Positions 1-6,112 of a stretch of 20,056 bases of DNA are shown piece by piece. The notes below the pieces were generated by a model that was not told where the DNA came from, made no database searches, and worked only from the letters and a program-made list of their open reading frames with translations. The position numbers and the translations under genes are program-made. This DNA comes from M3007 sp038327555 (GTDB lineage: Bacteria; Bacteroidota; Bacteroidia; Chitinophagales; Saprospiraceae): assembly GCA_038327555.1 (NCBI GenBank), contig JBBQLD010000025.1, positions 1 through 20,056 on the forward strand. The letters are read 5' to 3'. Each line of letters opens with the position of its first letter. Position 1 is the stretch's first letter.

Positions 1-360
1 CAGGTCAATTTTAGCAACCTACGGGAAGCAAAAGGCAACCTGTATGTGGCCGTTTATGATCAAGAGGGTAAATTTTTAAAAACGGATCAAATGCGGAGCA
101 ACAAGATTGTGTCTGTAGCCCAAAAGGGATCAATAAAACTATCGATGGGTAATTTTCCCCCTGGCCAATACGCCGTTAGTTGTTTTCACGACCTGAATGG
201 TAACGGAAAGTTAGACACCAATTGGGCCGGCATCCCAACTGAACCGTATGGGTTTTCCAATAATGCTCGACCAAAATTTCGCGCGCCAAAATGGGCTGAG
301 GCGGCTTTTGCCTTGAGTGCAGCGGGTGAGACGATCGCTGTGCGACTGGAAGAATGGTGA
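1..360 (+). CDS. DUF2141 domain protein, 5' end outside the window
   Basis: The reading frame is open from base 1, so the start codon and probable signal peptide lie upstream. About 119 C-terminal residues are visible. They match the DUF2141 pattern: an N-terminal strand with GNLYVAVYD, then PGQYAVSCFHDLNGNGKLD, then GIPTEPYGFSNNA. DLNGNGKLDTN resembles an EF-hand-type calcium loop, which is common in this family. DUF2141 proteins are secreted or periplasmic beta proteins of Bacteroidota and Proteobacteria with no established reaction. The gene ends with TGA at 358-360 and converges on the esterase gene, whose stop lies 27 bases further on. The family call is fairly sure; the function is unknown. 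Confidence 0.85.
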   Translation, partial: QVNFSNLREAKGNLYVAVYDQEGKFLKTDQMRSNKIVSVAQKGSIKLSMGNFPPGQYAVSCFHDLNGNGKLDTNWAGIPTEPYGFSNNARPKFRAPKWAEAAFALSAAGETIAVRLEEW

Positions 361-368
361 AGACCACC

Positions 369-390
369 TTTATTCCAACCGCGTTCCTTA
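369..390 (+). repeat. Solo end of the 168-bp repeat family, overlapping the esterase stop codon
   Basis: This stretch aligns with the right arm of the element at 4868-5035: both have TTTATT, four differing bases, then CCGCGTTCCTTA (18 of 22 identical). There is no second arm nearby, so it looks like a fragment or a solo end. The last three bases, TTA at 388-390, are the minus-strand TAA stop of the esterase gene. A chance origin is possible but unlikely for a 12-base exact match at the edge of a gene. Confidence 0.5.
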
Positions 391-1056
391 CAGTAGTGGT
401 TTCAACACCTTCCAAACATTTTCTGCTACAATTTTTTGCCCCTCCACATTGGGGTGGATGCCGTCGGGTAAATTAAGTGAGGGGATGCCCCCAACATTTT
501 CGAGCAGAAAAGGGATAAGTTTTGCCCCCGAATTCATTGCCAGCGCGGGATACATATCGCGAAATGCATTGGTGTAGGCTGCACCGAGGTTGGGCGGGGC
601 GAGCATACCAGCCAGAACAATTTTACAAGCGGGGTATTTGGTCTTTACCTTTTCGAGCATAACCTGAAGATTTTTTTTAGACTCCGTAACGGGCAGGCCA
701 CGGAGCGCGTCGTTTCCGCCCAATTCCAGCACAAAAATATCCACTTGCTGTTGCAGTACCCAGTCGATTCTGTTCACGCCATCGGCAGTAGTCTCCCCAC
801 TAAGGCCGGCATTCACGCAAGTATAAGGCAGGCCCAAGGCGTCTAACTTGAGTTGGAGCAAGGCGGTGAAACCTTGTTCGGGCGAGAGCTGATAGGCCGC
901 GGTGAGGCTATTACCAAAGAATACGATGTTCTTTTTAGCAACGGGTTCTAGCTGATTAGCTGTTGGCGCGGTGGCACTTGGGGCGCTTTTTGGCTTGTCT
1001 GATTGGCAGGCAAAAAGTCCAAGGGTGAGCAGCGAAATTAAAATTATTTCTTTCAT
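388..1056 (-). CDS. SGNH/GDSL-family esterase lipoprotein (TesA-like arylesterase)
   Basis: This 222-residue protein starts at ATG and has a lipoprotein signal: a short hydrophobic stretch followed by the lipobox LFAC with Cys17. It should therefore be a membrane-anchored, periplasmic-side lipoprotein. SGNH blocks are clear: block I IVFFGNSLTAAY with nucleophile Ser50, block II NAGLSGETTADG with the oxyanion Gly, block III LELGGNDALRG with Asn, and block V DGIHPNVEGQ with Asp198 and His201. This matches the TesA/lysophospholipase L1-arylesterase family, which hydrolyses acyl esters and thioesters. Block I reads GNSL rather than the textbook GDSL, as I recall from many Bacteroidota homologues. 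A low-complexity linker rich in Ala, Pro and Thr (about residues 20-40) joins the lipid anchor to the enzyme. The gene is divergent from the epimerase gene. The physiological substrate cannot be read from the sequence. Confidence 0.9.
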   Translation of the reverse strand: MKEIILISLLTLGLFACQSDKPKSAPSATAPTANQLEPVAKKNIVFFGNSLTAAYQLSPEQGFTALLQLKLDALGLPYTCVNAGLSGETTADGVNRIDWVLQQQVDIFVLELGGNDALRGLPVTESKKNLQVMLEKVKTKYPACKIVLAGMLAPPNLGAAYTNAFRDMYPALAMNSGAKLIPFLLENVGGIPSLNLPDGIHPNVEGQKIVAENVWKVLKPLL

Positions 1057-1160
1057 TTTAAAATTTTCACGATATTAAACAACGATAAAGACGCAGGGTT
1101 TCTTTTCAGAAGATATTTTACAAATTTATACATTTACGCCTTACACAACACCTCCTTCCT

Positions 1161-2093
1161 ATGTACGAACTGATCAAAACCCCTTTCGGCAAACATACTT
1201 GCTTCAAACTAATCAACCCCTTGTCGGGCCATTCCTTCAGTATTGTACCTGCCGTAGGCGCAAATGTGCTGGATATTCAATTTGGAGACCAAAGTATTCT
1301 CGACGGATACACAACCCCCGAAGAATTAGCGGCTGGCAAATGGGGTAAAAGCGCCATACTTTTTCCATTCCCCAATCGTCTTGATGAGGGGAAATACAGA
1401 TGGTTGGGCAAAGATTACCAGTTTCCGATCAACAACGCAGCCACGGGCAACGCCATTCACGGTTTTGTGCGAAATGAGGCGTTTGAGGTGGAGTATGTTT
1501 TTCTGGCCAAAAACTTTGCGAGTATTCGATGCTACTTCGATTATGTAGGCGATTTGCCCTATTACCCATTCCCATTTTCTTTAGAAATTGAGTTTTCCAT
1601 ACATGATACGGGCAAATTTGAAATGCAGATTGAAGTCGAGAATTTACATGATGCGCCTATTCCGTTTGGCTTTGGCTGGCATCCGTATTTTAGGCTTATG
1701 GAGGGTGCAAATAGCCACGGTCTCCAAGTTCCGCCCTGTGAGAAAGTAACGATTAATAAACGGATGATCCCAACAGGCGGACGGTCAAAATACCAAGAAA
1801 TTCAAGCACATACGTTTGTACAAGACACGATGTTGGACAATTGTTCCCAAAGCAAAAAGAACTCCGGCAGCTATCAACTCATGCTTGAGGGGAATGGCAG
1901 ATACCTCACGATGAAAGCACCTGTGGCTCAATTCCCGTTCTTTCAGGTGTTTACTCCACCGCACCGAGAGAGTATTGCATTGGAGCCGATGACTTGCAAC
2001 GTAAATGCTTTCAACAATAAGCAAGGCCTGGTGGAACTTGCTAAGGATAAAAAATGGAAAGGGAAGATGAGTTTGCAGTATCAAAGCGTATGA
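1161..2093 (+). CDS. Aldose 1-epimerase (galactose mutarotase) family protein
   Basis: This 310-residue cytoplasmic protein has no signal peptide. It has the aldose 1-epimerase landmarks: FPFPNRL (Arg73), GNAIHGFV with His100, FGWHPYF with His174, and ALEPMTCNVNAFN with Glu275. In the family, His174 acts as acid and the Glu as base in interconverting alpha and beta anomers of hexoses. The length is near the usual 300-350 residues. It may belong to the broader group acting on modified sugars, so the exact sugar is open. The gene starts at ATG 1161 with no clear Shine-Dalgarno, as is normal in Bacteroidota. It stands alone: divergent from the esterase and convergent with the polyprenyl synthase. 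TACATTTA at 1129-1136 resembles the Bacteroidota -7 element TAnnTTTG and lies 25 bases before the ATG. Confidence 0.9.
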   Translation: MYELIKTPFGKHTCFKLINPLSGHSFSIVPAVGANVLDIQFGDQSILDGYTTPEELAAGKWGKSAILFPFPNRLDEGKYRWLGKDYQFPINNAATGNAIHGFVRNEAFEVEYVFLAKNFASIRCYFDYVGDLPYYPFPFSLEIEFSIHDTGKFEMQIEVENLHDAPIPFGFGWHPYFRLMEGANSHGLQVPPCEKVTINKRMIPTGGRSKYQEIQAHTFVQDTMLDNCSQSKKNSGSYQLMLEGNGRYLTMKAPVAQFPFFQVFTPPHRESIALEPMTCNVNAFNNKQGLVELAKDKKWKGKMSLQYQSV

Positions 2094-2111
2094 AATAAAC
2101 TGGCAAAATAG

Positions 2112-2162
2112 CACATAAAGTCTTGAAAAACAATATACTATGTGATCTATAGTACTTATGTG
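2112..2162. terminator. Possible AT-rich hairpins between convergent genes
   Basis: In the 82-base gap between the convergent epimerase and polyprenyl synthase genes, CACATAA (2112-2118) pairs with TTATGTG (2156-2162), enclosing a TACTAT/ATAGTA hairpin (2136-2141 and 2149-2154). There is no GC-rich stem or strong T-run. A bidirectional terminator role is inferred mainly from position. Confidence 0.25.
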
Positions 2163-2175
2163 TTTCATTCCCACG

Positions 2176-3147
2176 CTACCGCTTCCGCTCCGTAACAAAC
2201 ACCAACAAATCGCGCAAAGACTGCCTTGCCGGACTCTCCGGCGCAGCATCCAACAAATCAAAAGCCTCCTGACGATAGCGGTACATGGCTTCGCGGGCAT
2301 AATCCAGTCCGCCACTTTGTCGCACAAACTGAATTACTTCAGCTACCTTTTCTGGTTTGTGGCTTTCGTTTTTTATAATGTTGATGATGCGACGACGTAG
2401 GCTGCGTTCAGCTTGATTTAGGGCATAAATAAGCGGAAGCGTCATCTTTTTTTCTTTGATGTCGATGCCTAGTGGTTTGCCAATATCATCGTCGCCAAAG
2501 TCAAAAAGATCGTCGCGGATTTGGAAAGCCATCCCGGTTTTTTCGCCAAAGAGCCACATCCGCTGACGGATTTCGTCGTTGCCTGGTGCCGTACTTACTG
2601 CGCCAGCACAACAGGCTGCTGCAATTAGGGAAGCTGTTTTTTGGCGGATGATTTCAAAATAGACCTCCTCCTTGATATCCAACCGACGAGCTTTTTCCAT
2701 CTGCATGAGTTCGCCCTCGGCCATTTCTTTGACCGCCCGGCTCACCAGTTCCAAGATTACAAACTGTTGACTTTTAACGGATAATAGCAATCCTTGTGAC
2801 AAAAGAAAGTCGCCTACTAAAACGGCAATCTTGTTTTTCCAAAGGGCATTGATGGAAAAAAAGCCCCGGCGTTCGTTTGCATCATCCACTACATCGTCGT
2901 GTACAAGCGAGGCAGTGTGGAGCAGTTCAACCATCGACGCGGCGGTGTAAGTAGGCTCCTCTATTGGGCCAAAAAGCCTTGCGCTGAGCAGCACAAGCAT
3001 GGGTCGTACCTGTTTGCCCTTCCGCTGCACAATGTACCAGGTGATCTTGTCCAGTAAAGGGACATTGCTCTTCACGGAATCACGGAAGCGTATCTCGAAG
3101 GTATCGAGTTCGGTTATGATGGGTTGTTTGATTTTATCTAAGGACAT
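2176..3147 (-). CDS. Polyprenyl diphosphate synthase, long-chain (IspB/HepT-like)
   Basis: This is a 323-residue all-helical prenyltransferase. It carries GKQVRP (44-49), the first Asp-rich motif DDVVDD (84-89), a GD pair near 112, and the second Asp-rich motif RDDLFDF (211-217) that binds magnesium-diphosphate. It condenses isopentenyl diphosphate units in trans. The residues 4 and 5 places before the first Asp motif are Ser80 and Ala79, not aromatic, which in this family points to long products such as a quinone side chain. The first in-frame start is TTG at 3159; I prefer the ATG at 3147, which begins MSLDKIKQP as in homologues. In Bacteroidota the product would most likely serve menaquinone synthesis. 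The gene lies on the same strand as tetR, 127 bases downstream of it, and converges on the epimerase. The chain length is inferred. Confidence 0.9.
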   Translation of the reverse strand: MSLDKIKQPIITELDTFEIRFRDSVKSNVPLLDKITWYIVQRKGKQVRPMLVLLSARLFGPIEEPTYTAASMVELLHTASLVHDDVVDDANERRGFFSINALWKNKIAVLVGDFLLSQGLLLSVKSQQFVILELVSRAVKEMAEGELMQMEKARRLDIKEEVYFEIIRQKTASLIAAACCAGAVSTAPGNDEIRQRMWLFGEKTGMAFQIRDDLFDFGDDDIGKPLGIDIKEKKMTLPLIYALNQAERSLRRRIINIIKNESHKPEKVAEVIQFVRQSGGLDYAREAMYRYRQEAFDLLDAAPESPARQSLRDLLVFVTERKR

Positions 3148-3274
3148 GGCGCGGGGCAAACCTAAGAAACCTCAAGGGGAAAGAGCGGAAAATGAAAGGC
3201 ACAAGGTATGGTTCTCCCTTCCTAAGAACACTAAATACTATGCAAAGTTGGCCAAAAGGGTAAATCGGCTTGTC

Positions 3275-3958
3275 TTATTCGGCTTGGACTCTCAGCGCTG
3301 CAAATACCAAGCTTTCTAAAAACTGCGCTACCTTAGTGCCATCCTGTTGGCCGCCAAAATCCGTGAGTGCAGGCAAGTGAACCATAAAATAAGGCTGAAA
3401 CTGCGCCATTTCCACCACCGTACTTGCCAGAGAGCGCGGATATGGGTAAGCCGGATTATATTCACTGAATATATGTCCAATATGCTTACAGAGGTCTTTG
3501 TATGGCTTGAACAATTGTTCTCGATTGATGGAGTCTACCTCTTTGGTGAGGTAGGCTTTGCTGCTTTCTGCGATCACGATCTCTTGCAGGGCATTTTTGT
3601 CAATTCCGGAAGCATCCGACCAGTTTGGAAGCTCTACGGTCAGGATTTCGATGATTTTTTTAATTTTTATACTTGGATCATCCAGGTTTTGGAGTGAAAC
3701 GGTGGCTTGATACTCAACATAATTCCAGTACCAGGTGAGGAAATAGAGTAGCAAACGGTGTTTATTTTCAAAATACCGATAAATACTTGCCTCCGTGCTT
3801 TCTACAGCTTCTGCCAATTTTTTGAATGTAAATTGCTCATACCCAAGTCGACACATAAGCAAAATGCCTTCGCGAACGATTTTTCGACCCAATGCACTGC
3901 TTTCTGGATCGCGAAGGGCAAGCTTGAGGCTGGGGTTGATGCTGATTTGCAGATTCAT
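3275..3958 (-). CDS. TetR/AcrR-family transcriptional regulator
   Basis: This 227-residue protein has a typical TetR N-terminal DNA-binding domain: a first helix around 23-38 (GRKIVREGILLMCRLGY) and the helix-turn-helix at about 43-63 (FTFKKLAEAVE, then STEASIYRYFENK, then HRLL). The C-terminal two thirds is a helical ligand-binding domain with no recognisable subfamily. It starts at ATG 3958 and is divergent from the secreted-protein gene at 4092. A 37-bp palindrome in the gap (4019-4055) is a strong operator candidate, so the regulator probably represses itself, the secreted protein, or both. The ligand is unknown. The gene could be co-transcribed with the polyprenyl synthase gene 127 bases downstream, but nothing proves that. 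Confidence 0.9.
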   Translation of the reverse strand: MNLQISINPSLKLALRDPESSALGRKIVREGILLMCRLGYEQFTFKKLAEAVESTEASIYRYFENKHRLLLYFLTWYWNYVEYQATVSLQNLDDPSIKIKKIIEILTVELPNWSDASGIDKNALQEIVIAESSKAYLTKEVDSINREQLFKPYKDLCKHIGHIFSEYNPAYPYPRSLASTVVEMAQFQPYFMVHLPALTDFGGQQDGTKVAQFLESLVFAALRVQAE

Positions 3959-3989
3959 GGCAGTCTAGAGATTTTTTAAAAATGTTGAA

Positions 3990-3997
3990 CAAAAGTA
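3990..3997 (-). promoter_or_regulatory. Possible -7 promoter element of the tetR gene
   Basis: Read on the minus strand these bases are TACTTTTG, an exact fit to the Bacteroidota sigma-ABfrA -7 consensus TAnnTTTG, 31 bases before the tetR ATG. No clear -33 TTTG is present. The place where it would lie (about 4015-4025) overlaps the left arm of the 4019-4055 palindrome, which would suit repression by a bound regulator. A match to an 8-base degenerate pattern is weak evidence alone. Confidence 0.3.
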
Positions 3998-4018
3998 GAA
4001 CAACTTTTAATTGTAAGA

Positions 4019-4055
4019 GTTTATGTTGTGATAGTAATGCTATTACAACATAAAC
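4019..4055. promoter_or_regulatory. Candidate TetR operator: 37-bp palindrome
   Basis: The left arm GTTTATGTTGTGATAG (4019-4034) and right arm CTATTACAACATAAAC (4040-4055) are inverted repeats of 16 bases with one mismatch, separated by TAATG. It lies in the gap between the divergent tetR and secreted-protein genes, exactly where TetR regulators bind as dimers. Known TetR operators are usually 15-35 bp palindromes. There is no T-run on either side, so a terminator is unlikely. Confidence 0.65.
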
Positions 4056-4091
4056 ATGAACCTTTCAACCTCCACCCCAAAAATTATCCCT

Positions 4092-4829
4092 ATGAAAAAA
4101 GGAGCGATAATCCAGTATATATTGATCGCGATGATTAGTGTAGAACAAGTTAGTGCCCAAGTTCCCGCCTTTGCGCAAGCAGATTCACCGGAAGCACTGG
4201 AATGGGTGGCGCGTCAATCTGGCCGCATTGACTCTTTGCTCAATGACGCGATGCGAGGCAGCGAACCTATAGAAGTCCTCGTTAGACTCACAGATTGTTA
4301 TCAAGTTTTTGATGCTGTAGCTATGGCTGGGCTTTATTGTACGAATGTTCGAGCTGCTGCGGAGGCCGGGCGAAGACAGTGTGACGTCATCAATTACCGA
4401 TTAGAGAAAGATTTGAATACAAACCTTCAACGAGCGGTAGAGGCAAGGCGGCAAGCGACGTTAATGAAAGCAGCAGCGAGGTACTGTCAATCCATTTCAG
4501 TTACAGTAGGTAAGGAGAAGGCGTTCACGCCAAATGATTTGATTCGCCATGATGCTTATATGGCTGAATTGGACTTGTTAGACGGTTTGTCCACCAATGA
4601 TTTGCATCTTTTGTCCCAAAAATTGGAACATGCTATTCGATTGCTTTATGACGTGGAGCATCTGGCGTTTACACTCTCCAATTGTGATATACCGATGGGG
4701 CTGGCTGAAAGTGCTGTAATACACTGTCAAAATGCGTTGGGTGCCCCCAATTGGCTGGATGTACATCGTTCTGTTCAGTCAGCCTTGGCGAATGTGCAAG
4801 CCATTCAACAATCGTCAATGTGCTATTGA
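4092..4829 (+). CDS. Secreted helical protein of unknown function, divergent from tetR
   Basis: I do not recognise a family. From ATG 4092 the product is 245 residues with a signal peptide: MKKGAIIQYILIAMISV, then a likely cleavage near SAQ (about residue 23). An in-frame ATG at 4056 would add 12 residues, but it directly abuts the palindrome and would spoil the signal peptide, so 4092 is chosen. The mature part is predicted mostly helical, rich in Ala, Leu and Gln. Its cysteines are at 69, 83, 97, 132, 198, 212 and 244. The spacing of exactly 14 recurs (69-83-97 and 198-212), which hints at an internal duplication or cysteines lined up on helices. No catalytic motif is visible. Its position suggests control by the neighbouring TetR regulator. 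The gene call is good; the function is unknown. Confidence 0.75.
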   Translation: MKKGAIIQYILIAMISVEQVSAQVPAFAQADSPEALEWVARQSGRIDSLLNDAMRGSEPIEVLVRLTDCYQVFDAVAMAGLYCTNVRAAAEAGRRQCDVINYRLEKDLNTNLQRAVEARRQATLMKAAARYCQSISVTVGKEKAFTPNDLIRHDAYMAELDLLDGLSTNDLHLLSQKLEHAIRLLYDVEHLAFTLSNCDIPMGLAESAVIHCQNALGAPNWLDVHRSVQSALANVQAIQQSSMCY

Positions 4830-4867
4830 TATACCCGATTCTGGGGCAAAAATATTATACACATGTT

Positions 4868-5035
4868 CTTAAGGAACGCGGCACCAATAACTTAGTCATT
4901 TGATGCCACCTTTTGTTCCATCATACGGCCGCTATTTTTCTTTAAATAGCCCCACTATTTGCATAAAAATAGGGTCGTCTTATTAAAAATTGGTTGACCT
5001 AAAATCACTAATTTATTGGTGCCGCGTTCCTTAAG
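4868..5035. repeat. 168-bp palindromic repeat element, copy A (MITE-like or structured)
   Basis: The ends are perfect 23-base inverted repeats: CTTAAGGAACGCGGCACC plus AATAA at 4868-4890 and its complement at 5013-5035. Pairing continues to about 34 bases with two mismatches. The interior holds smaller inverted repeats built from CTATTT and AAATAG (about 4932-4972). It aligns without gaps to 10331-10498, with about 29 differences in 168 positions by hand count. Both ends carry TTAA, so a TA or TTAA target duplication is possible but not proven. It carries no gene. It may be a non-autonomous mobile element or a conserved structured RNA or DNA element. Confidence 0.8.
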
Positions 5036-5073
5036 TGAAAATTTGTGATATTAGTGTACCCGTGGAATAGAAT

Positions 5074-5099
5074 GGGCGGTCAAAAAAGTTTGACCGCCC
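5074..5099 (+). terminator. GC-rich hairpin, possible terminator
   Basis: GGGCGGTCAAA (5074-5084) pairs perfectly with TTTGACCGCCC (5089-5099) over 11 bases around the 4-base loop AAAG. It is followed by TAATATTTTG, a weak T-rich tract on the plus strand. It is 245 bases past the stop of the secreted-protein gene, with the 168-bp repeat in between. It may end that transcript. Confidence 0.4.
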
Positions 5100-5281
5100 T
5101 AATATTTTGCCACGATTATCTGCTATTATTCTACTTGAAAATGAAAAACATGGTGTTTTGTCCCTTCCTTAGCGTCTCTTATCTAATTTTTAAGCTACTC
5201 GAACAGGTGTCTTCGTTCCTTTGTGGCCGAAAAACACGCCATTGATGTGGCAAAACATTTCCAAATTCAATATCAACAACA

Positions 5282-6007
5282 ATGAAAAAAACGCTCTCTT
5301 TTGCAGCATTCCTAATTTTTATCACCGGTTATGCACAGGCACAAAATGCTGAAGAAATCGTAGCCAAACACATTGCTGCCATTGGTGGGAACAATTGGGC
5401 TGGCGTTGAGGCCGTGAAATCCGAGGCTAAAATTTCCGCTGATGGTGCTCCTGGAATGGCTATCGTGATGAACATGCTTTCTGTTCGCGACAAATCACTT
5501 CGTATGGATGTATCTGTTATGGGGATGACCCAGACCACAGTGCTCAATGGTGATGCGGGCTGGTCTACCAACCCATTTGCCAACCAAATGGACCCAGAAC
5601 CACTTACTGCGGATCAAGTTAAGTCAATGAAAGACATGACAGATGTAGACGGCACACTGATCGGGTACAAAGCAAAGGGTTATACCATTGAGTATGTAGG
5701 AACAGAAGATGTAGATGGCACAGAAGCCATTAAAATCAAAGTTGACAAAGGTGGCAAGCGTTTGGAATATTCCTTCTTCGACCCAGCTACCTACTACGAA
5801 ATCAAGAATATCCGTGTGGAAGAAATTGATGGAAAAGAATCTGAATCGGCTACTACTTATTCTAATTTCAAAAACCAGGGTGGCCTGGTGTTCCCTTTTA
5901 CCATCCAGCAAAATGATCCAAACATGGGCGGTTCTACCGTTACTGTTACCGCGGTCACGGTAAATCCACTAGTGGATGCAAAAGTTTTTGCAATGCCTAC
6001 CAAGTAA
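5282..6007 (+). CDS. Secreted LolA-like / outer-membrane lipoprotein-sorting-like protein
   Basis: This 241-residue protein has a clear signal peptide, MKKTLSFAAFLIFITGYAQA, with cleavage expected after residue 20 before QNAEEIV. The mature protein begins with an EEIVAKHIAAIGG helix, followed by alternating beta strands and turns such as LNGDAGWSTNPF and the late motif GGLVFPFTI. This is the pattern of Bacteroidota proteins usually annotated as outer membrane lipoprotein-sorting protein (LolA/LolB-like fold, COG2834-like). Their true role is often unknown, and many are not LolA itself. The expected place is the periplasm. It is upstream of the BNR protein on the same strand, but a hairpin with a T-run separates them, so they are probably separate transcripts. 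The fold call is moderate. Confidence 0.7.
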   Translation: MKKTLSFAAFLIFITGYAQAQNAEEIVAKHIAAIGGNNWAGVEAVKSEAKISADGAPGMAIVMNMLSVRDKSLRMDVSVMGMTQTTVLNGDAGWSTNPFANQMDPEPLTADQVKSMKDMTDVDGTLIGYKAKGYTIEYVGTEDVDGTEAIKIKVDKGGKRLEYSFFDPATYYEIKNIRVEEIDGKESESATTYSNFKNQGGLVFPFTIQQNDPNMGGSTVTVTAVTVNPLVDAKVFAMPTK

Positions 6008-6030
6008 TTTTTTTGTGGCCTTACAATTTT

Positions 6031-6090
6031 AACCGCAGAAGCGCGGAGAAGCAGACTTACCCTGCAGATCTGCATTTCTGCGGTTTTTTT
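6031..6090 (+). terminator. Rho-independent terminator after the LolA-like gene
   Basis: AACCGCAGAA (6031-6040) pairs perfectly with TTCTGCGGTT (6076-6085), followed by TTTTT, giving a run of seven T bases. The 35-base loop contains a nested GCAGA/TCTGC pair (6051-6055 and 6069-6073). It starts 23 bases past the stop codon at 6005-6007. Confidence 0.65.
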
Positions 6091-6112
6091 ATACACATTT
6101 AAGTCGTTGAAA

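Larger units (their letters stand above)
4830..5281. other. Gene-free interval with a 168-bp palindromic repeat and a hairpin
   Basis: I see no credible coding sequence in this 452-base stretch. An open frame at 5045-5245 has no recognisable protein character and overlaps the hairpin, so I leave it out. The interval holds the palindromic repeat at 4868-5035, the hairpin at 5074-5099, and presumably the promoter of the gene starting at 5282, for which I could not identify a convincing -33/-7 pair. Confidence 0.6.

Noticed and set aside
388..1056. Loss of activity in the esterase because block I reads GNSL and not GDSL
   Set aside because: The nucleophile Ser and the Gly, Asn, Asp and His of the other blocks are present, and GNSL is familiar in Bacteroidota homologues.
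1785..2327. 180-residue minus-strand open frame across the end of the epimerase gene
   Set aside because: It is a shadow of the epimerase and polyprenyl synthase genes; its composition (many Cys, Arg, His) is not protein-like.
4019..4055. Terminator interpretation of the tetR palindrome
   Set aside because: It lies between divergent gene starts, is AT-rich, and has no T-run on either side.
4868..5035. CRISPR-like or tRNA-like reading of the palindromic repeat
   Set aside because: There are only two distant copies, no regular spacers, and the fold is a long stem and not a cloverleaf.
5045..5245. 66-residue plus-strand open frame between the 168-bp repeat and the LolA-like gene
   Set aside because: It overlaps the hairpin at 5074-5099, has no recognisable protein character, and is rich in hydrophobic and Cys residues as AT-rich intergenic DNA often is.
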